Source of the DNA: Spirosoma panaciterrae DSM 21099
GTDB lineage: Bacteria > Bacteroidota > Bacteroidia > Cytophagales > Spirosomataceae
Reading direction: 5' to 3'
NCBI RefSeq assembly: GCF_000374025.1
Contig: NZ_KB893172.1
Location: forward strand, 1-64,000
Length of the DNA: 64,000 bases
Each line of letters begins with the position of its first letter. Position 1 is the first letter of the stretch. Shown here piece after piece: positions 34,858 through 42,567 of this stretch. Below the pieces are notes generated by a model. It did not search any database. It was not told the origin of the DNA and saw only the letters and a program-made list of their open reading frames with translations. Position numbers and translations under genes: made by a program.

Positions 34858-35559
34858 TTAGTGAGTTGCGTATCTGGCGTACAACGACTCATACATCAGA
34901 TTACCCGTACGCATATACAAACCAAATGTAGCTAGATAGAGAGAAATCAGGATTGGCTGACAAGGATACGGTACTATAGGTAGAATCCAATAATACCCTA
35001 CGACTCCCGTAGCATATAGTATTGGGATTATGAAACCGTGTCGTTTTAGTAGATACAATGCTTCTGTAGGCGGATTGTGAATACCATACCTGAAAAGAGC
35101 TTTTAGATAGGGCCAGGCTATTGAGAGTACCAGAACAAGTTTTCCTAGGATAAAGCCTTGTGCCGCGCCGTTAAAGATCTTATCCCATGTTTCCCCTTCT
35201 AATGGATTGTACGTATACCAGAGAATGGACAAAACGAGTACGAACAGGTAAACAGGGACTGTCTGTCGCCATAGAAGCGGTTTTTGAAACTGTGCTGTCA
35301 ATGTCTGTTGCCAACGTTGGTCGTAGTGGGCAAACGTCACCCGATTATATTTTCGCTCCATTTTCTGTAACCCTTTGCGACCGCCAAAAGCGTTCTGTAC
35401 TTCGACTAAAGCAGTTTCAAACGTCATGCCCTGCGCCATGAATTCAGCGAGAGCGACGGTATAGTGATCAGTAAGTTCGAGAATCAATTCCTCATTGGTA
35501 AGCAGATTGATTTCCCGAAGATGATAGTCAAGGGCAGATTGTTGGGCAGCGGTGAGCAT
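34858..35559 (-). CDS. PadR-operon membrane protein, copy B
   Basis: A 233-residue protein. The N-terminal 80 residues are soluble and helical (TNEELILELTDHYTVALAEFMAQG, landmark ELTDHYTVALAEFM) and are followed by four hydrophobic segments (about 100-120, 135-155, 170-195, 200-220). It is related to the protein encoded just upstream, which shares the (L)-x-E-L-x-D-H-Y-x-x-L motif. Similar soluble-helix-plus-membrane proteins commonly follow PadR regulators in Bacteroidota. The 5-bp spacing to its neighbour shows one operon. Function unknown. Confidence 0.75.
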   Translation of the reverse strand: MLTAAQQSALDYHLREINLLTNEELILELTDHYTVALAEFMAQGMTFETALVEVQNAFGGRKGLQKMERKYNRVTFAHYDQRWQQTLTAQFQKPLLWRQTVPVYLFVLVLSILWYTYNPLEGETWDKIFNGAAQGFILGKLVLVLSIAWPYLKALFRYGIHNPPTEALYLLKRHGFIIPILYATGVVGYYWILPIVPYPCQPILISLYLATFGLYMRTGNLMYESLYARYATH

Positions 35560-35564
35560 AGTGA

Positions 35565-36236
35565 TTAAGCGAGTTTGTAATAGAACTTTTTATAGAATAG
35601 CTGAATAAAACTAAGGCTATAGAGCAGAGTCAGCAGGCAAATCAGTACCGATAGCATCGGGTAAGTCTGTAAAAAATCGCGAACAATTTGCGATCCGTTT
35701 TCAGAAAAACCGTTGGTTAGATGCAGACTGATCTGGAATAGGTTTATGGGAATCATACCCTGATTTTGGAAGTATTGCCAAACCAGTTTTCCAGTCGAAA
35801 TACGTTGGTCTATACTTTTAAAATATCCCCAAACCAATAGCAATAATGGGACTAAGACCAGATAGAAAACGCTGGTAAGAACACGGTCGGGAGAAAATAA
35901 GGGGACCAGCACGAAAAGGAGTATACAGAGCAGGGTAGTGGATACTATATATGGCCAGCGAAAATAACTTTTCAGAATGGTCCTATGCTGAATACGCACC
36001 TGTCGGAGGATGCTTTTTTCATAATCCTTTTGAATGTGCTCAATCCCTATGCCACCACCTAGCTCGAACCAGGCCCATTTACTGGCTTCGTCAAACGACT
36101 GTCCGGCTACCATCTTCTGCTCGGTGAGTGTAGCGTAGTGGTCAACTAATTCGGCTAATAAATCGTCGTACTGGATAGAGGCCAGCCCAATCAGATCATG
36201 TCGCAAAGCAGTCAGTTGTTTGGTAGAAAGGGGCAT
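35565..36236 (-). CDS. PadR-operon membrane protein, copy A
   Basis: A 223-residue protein with the same plan as the next gene: a soluble N-terminal helical domain (DDLLAELVDHYATLTEQKM) and four membrane segments (about 98-115, 118-138, 160-180, 195-215). It starts 2 bp after the PadR stop. By analogy with other PadR operons it could belong to a membrane stress or export system controlled by the regulator, but nothing in the sequence names a substrate. Confidence 0.75.
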   Translation of the reverse strand: MPLSTKQLTALRHDLIGLASIQYDDLLAELVDHYATLTEQKMVAGQSFDEASKWAWFELGGGIGIEHIQKDYEKSILRQVRIQHRTILKSYFRWPYIVSTTLLCILLFVLVPLFSPDRVLTSVFYLVLVPLLLLVWGYFKSIDQRISTGKLVWQYFQNQGMIPINLFQISLHLTNGFSENGSQIVRDFLQTYPMLSVLICLLTLLYSLSFIQLFYKKFYYKLA

Positions 36237-36238
36237 GG

Positions 36239-36583
36239 TTACAAGCTAGGTTTTAGTTTCAGAACCAGGTTCAGGTTGTCCAGAAAGGCAGTTAGTTCAG
36301 CAATACGTCCGGCGGCTTCGGTATGGCCGGTTTTGGTGAGTGAGTAGTACTTCCGGGCGCGGCCATCCACAATCTGCGTTTCGGTGGTGAGTAACCCTTC
36401 GGCTTCGAGCTTATGCAGAGCCGGATACAAGGCTCCCTCGGTAATGGCCATTTCGCCAGCCGTTAGTTCCTTCACTTTCTGCGTAATTTCATACCCGTAC
36501 ATCTTGTCACGGTCTTCCAGTAGCCGCAGGATTATGACCGACAGACTACCTTTCAATAAAGAGGAGTTATTGGATGTGTTCAT
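36239..36583 (-). CDS. PadR-family transcriptional regulator
   Basis: A 114-residue winged-helix repressor. The family signature is clear: GSLSVIILRLLEDRDKMYGYEI, then TEGALYPALHKLEAEGLL and GRARKYYSLTKTG. It is the short PadR type with a single C-terminal dimer helix. It heads an operon with two related membrane proteins and probably represses that operon. Upstream lie overlapping -7 boxes and a repeated ATACCTC word that could be the operator. Confidence 0.93.
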   Translation of the reverse strand: MNTSNNSSLLKGSLSVIILRLLEDRDKMYGYEITQKVKELTAGEMAITEGALYPALHKLEAEGLLTTETQIVDGRARKYYSLTKTGHTEAAGRIAELTAFLDNLNLVLKLKPSL

Positions 36584-36621
36584 ACCTCAAATATACAAAG
36601 ATAATTTATATACCTCCAAAT
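36582..36621 (-). promoter_or_regulatory. promoter/operator region of the PadR operon
   Basis: On the minus strand, TATCTTTG (36596-36603) and TATATTTG (36588-36595) match the -7 consensus. The word ATACCTC-A/C-AA occurs at 36582 and 36610 on the plus strand and could be a PadR site. The binding role is inferred. Confidence 0.4.
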
Positions 36622-36660
36622 CTTATGTATAAGTCTGAACCGGGATTTAACGGATTTACA

Positions 36661-36716
36661 GATTAACAAGATTTTGTTTTAGACCAGAGAGGCCTTTTTT
36701 CAAAATCTGTTTAATC
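36661..36716. repeat. imperfect inverted repeat between padR and exporter
   Basis: Arms 36661-36676 (GATTAACAAGATTTTG) and 36701-36716 pair with two mismatches, and flanking GGATTTA words add weak pairing. It lies in the divergent spacer and resembles the AATCTGT-type words of the repeats near 58100 and 63750. Confidence 0.55.
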
Positions 36717-36754
36717 CCTAAATCAGATAAATTCCGCCGGGCCGACGTTTCGGT

Positions 36755-36762
36755 TATCTTTG
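36755..36762 (+). promoter_or_regulatory. TAnnTTTG -7 box of the ABC exporter
   Basis: TATCTTTG ends eight bases before the ATG at 36771, implying a very short leader. Confidence 0.45.
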
Positions 36763-36770
36763 CAGCACGA

Positions 36771-38603
36771 ATGAAAACATATAGTCGATTACTTTCCTTT
36801 GCCAGGCCGCTGGGTCGCTTCCTGACGCCCTTTGTATTGACGTCGCTGATTGCCAGTGTGTTTGGTGTGCTCAATTTTACGTTGCTGATTCCCCTGCTGA
36901 GTATTCTGTTCGAGCAGGTCGATGCCAAAAAGATGCAGGCGTTTCTGAATCAGCCCGCTCCCTCCATCACCTCATCGCCAACCGAAGCGTTCAATTACTA
37001 CTTTGCTCAGGTGTTTCAGGAATACGGCAAAATAGGCGCACTTCAGTTTGTGTGTGGCATTATTGTGTTGTCGGTACTGCTAAGCAATGTTTTTAAGTAT
37101 TTGTCGGTCAGGCAGCTAGAATCGTTTAAGGCCCGAATGGTGGCCACACTACGTGAAACGGTTTTTAGCCGGACCATTCAATTGCATCTGGGCTTTTTCT
37201 CCAACGAACGGAAAGGGAATCTGATGTCGCGGATCACAACGGATGTGCAGGAGGTTGAAAATTCCATTGCCAATACGTTGTCGGCGGGGTCAAAAGAAGT
37301 GTTTTTGCTGTTGGGCTACATCATTGCTTTACTCAGCATTTCGGTGAAGCTGACGCTGTTTGCCATCATCGTTATTCCACTTTCGGGTGGTTTTATTGCC
37401 ACGCTGGTTCGGCGAATGAAACGCGATGCCCAGGAGGGGCAGCAACGGCTAAGCAGCCTGGTAAGTTTGCTCGACGAAACCTTTGGCGGCATGCGGGTAG
37501 TGAAAGGGTTTGTGGCCGAAGGATTTATTCTCGATAAGTTTCGGCAGGAGAACGAAGGGTATCGGCAGGCAGTCCGGTCGCTGGCAAACCGCCGGGAGTT
37601 GGCGTCACCGTTTTCCGAAGTTATGGGCGTGGCCGTAGTGGCTGGTATTCTGCTCTATGGCGGATCGCTGGTGTTGAGTGGGCAATCGGACCTGACAGCC
37701 GCCCAGTTTATTGCGTATATCGCTATTTTTTCGCAGGTGACGCGCCCGGCCAAAGACATATCGAACGCCTTTAGTGGCTCACAGCGCGGGCTGGCTTCGG
37801 GTGAGCGGGTGCTGGAACTCATCGATACGCAGTCGGCAGTTCAGGATAAACCCGGCGCTGTTACGCTGGGTAAGTTCAGCGACCGGATTGCGGTGCAGTC
37901 GGTATCGTTTGCCTACAATGAGGATACGCCCGTGTTGCGCGACATTAGTTTTGAGCTAACCAAAGGCAAAACCATCGCGCTGGTCGGTTCGTCGGGTGGT
38001 GGGAAATCGACCATTGCCGATCTGATTCCCCGTTTTTATGACCCAACCTCAGGGCAAATTCGCATCGATGGAGTGGACTTGCGCGATTGTACGATGGCGT
38101 CGCTACGGGCTCAAATGGGCATTGTGACTCAGGAAAGTATTCTGTTCAATGACACGATTTTCAACAACATCGCTTTTGGTAGTAAAGCGACGGAGGCTGA
38201 GGTGATGGAAGCGGCCCGTATTGCCAATGCACATGAGTTCATTATGGCTCAACCCGACGGTTACCAGACCGTTATTGGCGACCGGGGCGGCAAGCTATCG
38301 GGTGGGCAGCGCCAGCGTATCAGCATTGCCCGCGCCATTCTGAAAAACCCGCCGATCCTGATTCTGGATGAAGCGACGTCGGCCCTCGATACCGAGTCGG
38401 AAAAACTAGTTCAGGAGGCCTTAACCCGTCTGATGACCAACCGGACTACGCTCGTCATTGCCCACCGACTGAGCACGATCCAGCATGCCGATGAAATTCT
38501 GGTTGTGAATCAGGGCCGTATCGTGGAGCGGGGCCGCCATGATGAGCTGCTATCGCTGGATGAAGGCTTTTACCGCAAACTGAGCACGATGCAGAGTGTA
38601 TAA
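36771..38603 (+). CDS. MsbA-like ABC exporter (fused permease-ATPase)
   Basis: A 610-residue half-transporter. Six helices in an ABC type-1 exporter domain (about 1-330, with FFSNERKGNLMSRITTDVQ coupling region) are followed by an ATPase domain with Walker A LVGSSGGGKST, signature LSGGQRQR, Walker B ILILDEATSALD and H-loop VIAHRLST. Relatives flip lipid A-core (MsbA) or export drugs and lipids. No lipid A gene is adjacent, so MsbA identity is plausible but not proven. It stands alone with a strong bidirectional terminator after it. Confidence 0.9.
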   Translation: MKTYSRLLSFARPLGRFLTPFVLTSLIASVFGVLNFTLLIPLLSILFEQVDAKKMQAFLNQPAPSITSSPTEAFNYYFAQVFQEYGKIGALQFVCGIIVLSVLLSNVFKYLSVRQLESFKARMVATLRETVFSRTIQLHLGFFSNERKGNLMSRITTDVQEVENSIANTLSAGSKEVFLLLGYIIALLSISVKLTLFAIIVIPLSGGFIATLVRRMKRDAQEGQQRLSSLVSLLDETFGGMRVVKGFVAEGFILDKFRQENEGYRQAVRSLANRRELASPFSEVMGVAVVAGILLYGGSLVLSGQSDLTAAQFIAYIAIFSQVTRPAKDISNAFSGSQRGLASGERVLELIDTQSAVQDKPGAVTLGKFSDRIAVQSVSFAYNEDTPVLRDISFELTKGKTIALVGSSGGGKSTIADLIPRFYDPTSGQIRIDGVDLRDCTMASLRAQMGIVTQESILFNDTIFNNIAFGSKATEAEVMEAARIANAHEFIMAQPDGYQTVIGDRGGKLSGGQRQRISIARAILKNPPILILDEATSALDTESEKLVQEALTRLMTNRTTLVIAHRLSTIQHADEILVVNQGRIVERGRHDELLSLDEGFYRKLSTMQSV

Positions 38604-38607
38604 AGAG

Positions 38608-38640
38608 TTTTGTCAGGCCTCCCTGGGTAGCCTGACAAAA
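38608..38640. terminator. bidirectional intrinsic terminator
   Basis: A perfect 11-bp stem (TTTTGTCAGGC 38608-38618 with 38630-38640) between the exporter gene and the convergent SAM hydroxide adenosyltransferase gene. Confidence 0.85.
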
Positions 38641-38660
38641 TGCGAGACTGGACACATTCG

Positions 38661-39557
38661 CTATTTACTCACCACAATCCGCCACTCAGGACCGCTGAAC
38701 ACCTTATATTTCTCCGAAAAATTGCCCTGGTTTACAGCTATTGAGAAATTTAACAGGCTGTTGATGTAGGCCACATCGTCGCCAACAGGGGCTTCTCCAA
38801 AGGTATTGACGAACGTAACGGATTTGTCGTATAGCGGCTGATCGTTCTGGAAAATCTGCACACGTACCATAGAACCCGGCTTTAGGCCAAGCTGGTCGAT
38901 CATGGATTTAGGAACATTACTCCACACATTCCCATACTGAATATCCAGTACCGGGATGGTTCCCTTTACAATGCCATTGGCTGATTCGGCTTTCTGATAC
39001 GGCAATTGCACCACCTGGTTGGGCAGTTTGGGGCCTACCTGCTCGAAACGGATGGTATGTGAGGCCAATCGGGCGGCTGTATAGGCATACACATCGCGTC
39101 CGTGAAACGTGTACGACTGATTTGAATTCCTTAGTCGGTTGATGGCTTCGTCGATTTGCCGAATCTCGTTAATGCCCAGATGCTCGGCTACCAGGGTTAG
39201 GGTTCCGTTGTCCGGGGTTACGATATAATGGCCCGTGTTGGTCAATAGCACCACCGAATGCCGTTCAGTACCAACACCGGGGTCACAAACCGACACAAAT
39301 ACCGTTCCTTTGGGGTAATACGGAACCGTCTGATGCAGTCGATAGGCGGCTTCCCAGATATTGTAAGCCGGGATGTCGTGCGTGAGGTCGAACAGTTTAA
39401 GGGTAGGTGACACACCCATTGCTACGCCTTTCATAGCTGATACAGCCCCATCTTTCAAACCAAAATCAGACTGAAAAACGACGATTCCGTTTTGGGCAAA
39501 AGCAGACTTTGAGGTTACTAGCCAGCAAACGAGGAGAAAACGGTAAACGATACGCAT
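38661..39557 (-). CDS. SAM hydroxide adenosyltransferase family (DUF62)
   Basis: A 298-residue protein of the family that hydrolyses S-adenosylmethionine to adenosine and methionine and is related to bacterial fluorinases. Motifs are VFQSDFGLKDGAVSAMKG at the N-terminus, LTHDIPAYNIWEAAYRL, VCDPGVGTERHSVVLLTN and VTPDNGTLTLV. An N-terminal signal peptide (residues 1-21, ending SAFAQ) indicates export, which is odd for an enzyme of a cytosolic cofactor but occurs in Bacteroidota members. It may act on extracellular or periplasmic nucleoside derivatives. It lies 51 bp after the rhodopsin-like gene, on the same strand. Confidence 0.88.
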   Translation of the reverse strand: MRIVYRFLLVCWLVTSKSAFAQNGIVVFQSDFGLKDGAVSAMKGVAMGVSPTLKLFDLTHDIPAYNIWEAAYRLHQTVPYYPKGTVFVSVCDPGVGTERHSVVLLTNTGHYIVTPDNGTLTLVAEHLGINEIRQIDEAINRLRNSNQSYTFHGRDVYAYTAARLASHTIRFEQVGPKLPNQVVQLPYQKAESANGIVKGTIPVLDIQYGNVWSNVPKSMIDQLGLKPGSMVRVQIFQNDQPLYDKSVTFVNTFGEAPVGDDVAYINSLLNFSIAVNQGNFSEKYKVFSGPEWRIVVSK

Positions 39558-39608
39558 AGTAGTAGGTAGTTACGGTTTAGAGGACTTGTGAATGATCTTT
39601 CGAAAACG

Positions 39609-40436
39609 TTAAGGACGTACGGATGTCCCGGCTTCGGAAAATTCGGCAGAACCATCTGCATAAGCGATCAGACCAATACCAACGATACTTACCAGGTCGG
39701 TGATCGTAAGCAGTAGGTGAATCCAGTTGAAATCGATCGGTAAAAGTGTCAGGAAATAGCCAAGTAAGTAAACTCCCCAAACTACAGGAACGGGCGTAGT
39801 AGCCAGTCGGAGCAACGGTCGATTCGCTTTTGTCACTCCAGCCACCTCGCTTTTGATTCGCTTTAACGTAAACAGGATGAATACGTAGTCAATCAGGGCA
39901 ATCAGCCCCCAGATTAGTTTTGGAACAACCTGAATCTCATTGGCGAACGTAAGTTGCTGGTGACCGATGTAGCTGGCGATGACCATAAAAAAAGCGGACA
40001 GCAGCAGAGAGGCCAGGGAGCGTTTAATGGATTCAAGCCGGATATTGTTGATCAGAAGCGTATGGATCAGAAGCAATGGAGTGGTAATAAACCAGCCCAT
40101 GTAACGATACTGACTGAGGGCATTGAACGATTCGCGTAGGAGCGTCTGGCGATCGTTTCCATCAGTAACGGTAGGTAACTCCGCCAGCACATCCCGATAA
40201 TACGTTTGTAGCAGATAATAAATAAAGCCCAGTGCTAAGGTGCCTATAGCCAGCAGATTCGGCATCTGTCGGTAAGGTGGGCGTGTGGGGGAAAGCGACA
40301 GTTTGGTATACGAGAGCAGGATGAAAATGACATTGCTCAGAAACGAAATCATCGCTACAATCAGAACGAAATACGTTATCATGGGCAGGAGTCCAGCCGT
40401 GCCTGCCGTTGGAATAAATGAATTGGCTACGTCCAT
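39609..40436 (-). CDS. microbial-rhodopsin homologue without the retinal lysine
   Basis: A 275-residue protein with seven helices (about 18-43, 60-80, 109-130, 138-157, 169-191, 214-233, 238-260). Helix three reads YRYMGWFITTPLLL, aligning with the RYxDWxxTTPLL motif of bacteriorhodopsin: R82, W86, T89, T90 and P91 equivalents are kept (R111, W115, T118, T119, P120), but D85 becomes G114 and D96 becomes H125. Helix six keeps W220 and Y223 (W182, Y185). Helix seven reads ITDLVSIVGIGLI against LDVSAKVGFGLI: D212 is kept (D247), but K216 is Ile251 (codon ATC, 39684-39686). It therefore cannot form the normal Schiff base. I start at 40436, after the upstream terminator hairpin; ATGs at 40472 and 40457 lie in that hairpin. 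No carotenoid-cleavage gene is nearby. Confidence 0.85.
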   Translation of the reverse strand: MDVANSFIPTAGTAGLLPMITYFVLIVAMISFLSNVIFILLSYTKLSLSPTRPPYRQMPNLLAIGTLALGFIYYLLQTYYRDVLAELPTVTDGNDRQTLLRESFNALSQYRYMGWFITTPLLLIHTLLINNIRLESIKRSLASLLLSAFFMVIASYIGHQQLTFANEIQVVPKLIWGLIALIDYVFILFTLKRIKSEVAGVTKANRPLLRLATTPVPVVWGVYLLGYFLTLLPIDFNWIHLLLTITDLVSIVGIGLIAYADGSAEFSEAGTSVRP

Positions 40437-40440
40437 AAAT

Positions 40441-40474
40441 ACAAAAATGGGAGGCATGAATATACCTCCCATTT
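40441..40474 (-). terminator. intrinsic terminator of the DUF305-like gene
   Basis: A perfect 10-bp stem (AAATGGGAGG 40445-40454 with 40465-40474) is followed on the minus strand by TTTTTGT. It lies after the stop of the lipoprotein gene and just before the rhodopsin-like start, which helps to fix that start. Confidence 0.8.
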
Positions 40475-40499
40475 CTATATAGCTCGTAGAACAGGGTTT

Positions 40500-41144
40500 T
40501 TATTTTTGCATTCCCTTGATCTGTTCAATCTCTTTCTTCGATCTGTCGATCAATTGTTGCGCATACGTTCGTAGGGTTTCGTTTTTGCCATATTGCAAAT
40601 AGGTAGTAGCCATATCGATGGCATCCTGACGCTGATCGGCCAGCAACGTAGCGAAGTTCTTGTCCAGGTTGCTGCTCAGTTTGTCGCTGGATCCTGTTTG
40701 CTGCAACTTCAGGCTCATAGCCTCAATGTTGCGGCTTTGCTGTTGCGTAAACGCCTGGCTCGGACGAGTCGGCTTTAACTGGCGCATGGTCCCATCGACC
40801 AGATTGATATCGGCTTCTGTAGCGGGCAGCAATGTTTTTGCCATTTTCAGCAGCGATGTGTCCTTACCGTTTTGAATTTCCTGTTTCAGCAGATCCTGAG
40901 CACCCTGGGCATGAATCTTGGCCTGAAAGGCATAATCGAAATCAGGGTCGCCTGTGGCTACCAGTTTCTTTATTTTTGTAACCGTCTGTTGTAAGGGGGT
41001 GAGCAAAGCGGTTTTGGCGGGGTCGCTCGCTGACTGGGTCGATGTAGCGGCACTTGTCGTGGCCTGAGCACAGGCGGCCAACGAAATGCCAGACAGAGAG
41101 AAAGCTAATCCCCAGACCACTAAATTGGATTGTAGCGTTTTCAT
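40500..41144 (-). CDS. lipoprotein with two DUF305-like repeats
   Basis: A 214-residue exported lipoprotein. The start at 41144 gives a signal peptide ending SLAAC (lipobox), then AQATTSA. Two helical repeats follow: DFDYAFQAKIHAQGAQDLL (about 60-115) and FATLLADQRQDAIDMATTYL (about 155-205), each ending in a K-E-I/A-D-I helix as in DUF305. The histidine pair that usually marks DUF305 (MIPHHQGAI) is reduced to one His in the first copy and none in the second, so metal binding is doubtful. Function unknown. Confidence 0.75.
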   Translation of the reverse strand: MKTLQSNLVVWGLAFSLSGISLAACAQATTSAATSTQSASDPAKTALLTPLQQTVTKIKKLVATGDPDFDYAFQAKIHAQGAQDLLKQEIQNGKDTSLLKMAKTLLPATEADINLVDGTMRQLKPTRPSQAFTQQQSRNIEAMSLKLQQTGSSDKLSSNLDKNFATLLADQRQDAIDMATTYLQYGKNETLRTYAQQLIDRSKKEIEQIKGMQK

Positions 41145-41273
41145 GCTTTGTAAATGGTTTTTTACAGACAATATCAATCGCCTAAGTAAACGGATTATAT
41201 ACTAAAGACAAAAATGAAGCCAGAAGGTTTAATCGCTTTGATGATTGTCTGATTAGAAGGTATTTGCAATAAT

Positions 41274-41672
41274 TTATTCCGCTAAGCTTTGAGACAGGAG
41301 GGAGGAAATTATTTTAACAGTGGTTGGGGCATTGAATATTTTTCGGAGAGCATTGATTAATTCTTCATCACTATTAATCTCAATAGACTCCTTATATGGA
41401 TCATTTTCCTCTGGATACCAGTAAATAGACAAAGGGTAAAAGTTTATGATTTTATGAACGATGTAAAAGACTTCAAAGCGATAGTTATTCATTGCTGGAG
41501 CAACTACATAAAATTTATGTATTAAGTTGTTTTGATAGGTAGATGTGTCCACGTCTGCCGAAAGTACATTGTTCGTTTTAGCCATTAGATACCCTGCTTG
41601 TTCCTTTAAAATGGCTTTGGGGCTTTTGGTAGGTTCAATAGCAAAATCAGGCCAGAGGTTTTGCATTTCCAT
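41274..41672 (-). CDS. hypothetical protein paired with an EEP nuclease
   Basis: A 132-residue protein of unrecognised family. The opening KSPKAILKEQAGYLMAKTNN is a helix, followed by a beta-rich middle (NNYRFEVFYIVHKIINFYPL) and a C-terminal helix. It starts 5 bp after the stop of the endonuclease/exonuclease/phosphatase gene, so the two form one transcript. Its composition is more AT-rich than the neighbours. It may be a partner or antagonist of the nuclease; that is inference from position. Confidence 0.65.
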   Translation of the reverse strand: MEMQNLWPDFAIEPTKSPKAILKEQAGYLMAKTNNVLSADVDTSTYQNNLIHKFYVVAPAMNNYRFEVFYIVHKIINFYPLSIYWYPEENDPYKESIEINSDEELINALRKIFNAPTTVKIISSLLSQSLAE

Positions 41673-41677
41673 GATTC

Positions 41678-42499
41678 TTAAAATTTTAATCGGAAAAATA
41701 ACGGCAAATGGTCGGAGAACGTCTTTTTATTGGGTACGTTTCTTCGAGTCAATAGTGAAGTTACGCCATCTGTCTGAATAATCTCTAAACTATCCTTTAC
41801 AAAATTGTTTATCATGTCAGGGCGAATGAGTACCTGATCGAACACATTCCATTCGTAGCAAACGTGTTCGGCATGCTGATAATAATAGGTGCCTGAAACA
41901 GCTTTGTTTAAATCGCCAAATAAGCTCCATGTTGGGTTATAGAAGTACGGGTATTCGCGTTGCTGTACCATTCTTGATCCTTTTCTAGCCACTTCACTAG
42001 ACATGGTGCCATGAAAACCATTCGCCTTAATCATTCCGATTTCAAATGGGTTCATGTTGAAATCGCCAATCACGATGTGGCGGTTAATCTGTAATCTGTT
42101 CTCCACTTTACTTAGTTGATCTGCTACCAACGATGCCGCTTCATTTTGACTTTCGGAATTGAAATTGCTCTTGTCAACCATATGGAGAGCAGTTAAAAGG
42201 AAATCTTCGCCGGTTGGCAGATTGATATGGCGTACAGTAAGCCGATCGCCTTCTTCAATCGGTACAATTGACGTGTAATGAAATTTGGTAAGAATAGTAA
42301 TCTTCTTGCACTGCGATAAAGGATGATTAAGGAAATAGTAAGGACCTTTTACGTTCAGTGCCTGAAGGAGATGAATTTGACTAACTGGATTTTCAGCCAA
42401 TATCAGAATATCAATATCACGACTATGAACAATATTGACAATCTGGGTCGTTAAATCTTTTTTGTGGACGTTCCAAAACAGAACATTAAGGAAAGACAT
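41678..42499 (-). CDS. endonuclease/exonuclease/phosphatase family protein
   Basis: A 273-residue EEP-fold hydrolase with the expected motifs: LFWNVHKKD at the N-terminus, metal-binding Glu in ILILAENP, the GDFN motif in HIVIGDFNMNPFE, and the C-terminal SDHLPLFF with the catalytic Asp-His. The fold acts on DNA, RNA or phospholipid headgroups; the substrate cannot be read from sequence. There is no signal peptide, so it is cytosolic. It forms a two-gene unit with the following 132-residue protein. Confidence 0.85.
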   Translation of the reverse strand: MSFLNVLFWNVHKKDLTTQIVNIVHSRDIDILILAENPVSQIHLLQALNVKGPYYFLNHPLSQCKKITILTKFHYTSIVPIEEGDRLTVRHINLPTGEDFLLTALHMVDKSNFNSESQNEAASLVADQLSKVENRLQINRHIVIGDFNMNPFEIGMIKANGFHGTMSSEVARKGSRMVQQREYPYFYNPTWSLFGDLNKAVSGTYYYQHAEHVCYEWNVFDQVLIRPDMINNFVKDSLEIIQTDGVTSLLTRRNVPNKKTFSDHLPLFFRLKF

Positions 42500-42510
42500 A
42501 CCATTTATAT

Positions 42511-42547
42511 AGAAAAGCCCAGTACGTAGGTAGCTACATACTGGGCT
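42511..42547 (-). terminator. intrinsic terminator of murA
   Basis: A 9-bp stem (AGCCCAGTA 42516-42524 with 42539-42547), followed on the minus strand by TTTTCTATA, 20 bp after the murA stop. Confidence 0.8.
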
Positions 42548-42567
42548 CTAAAATAAAGAAACTTTGG

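Noticed and set aside
40437..40472. Upstream ATGs of the rhodopsin-like gene
   Set aside because: They lie inside the terminator hairpin of the preceding gene.
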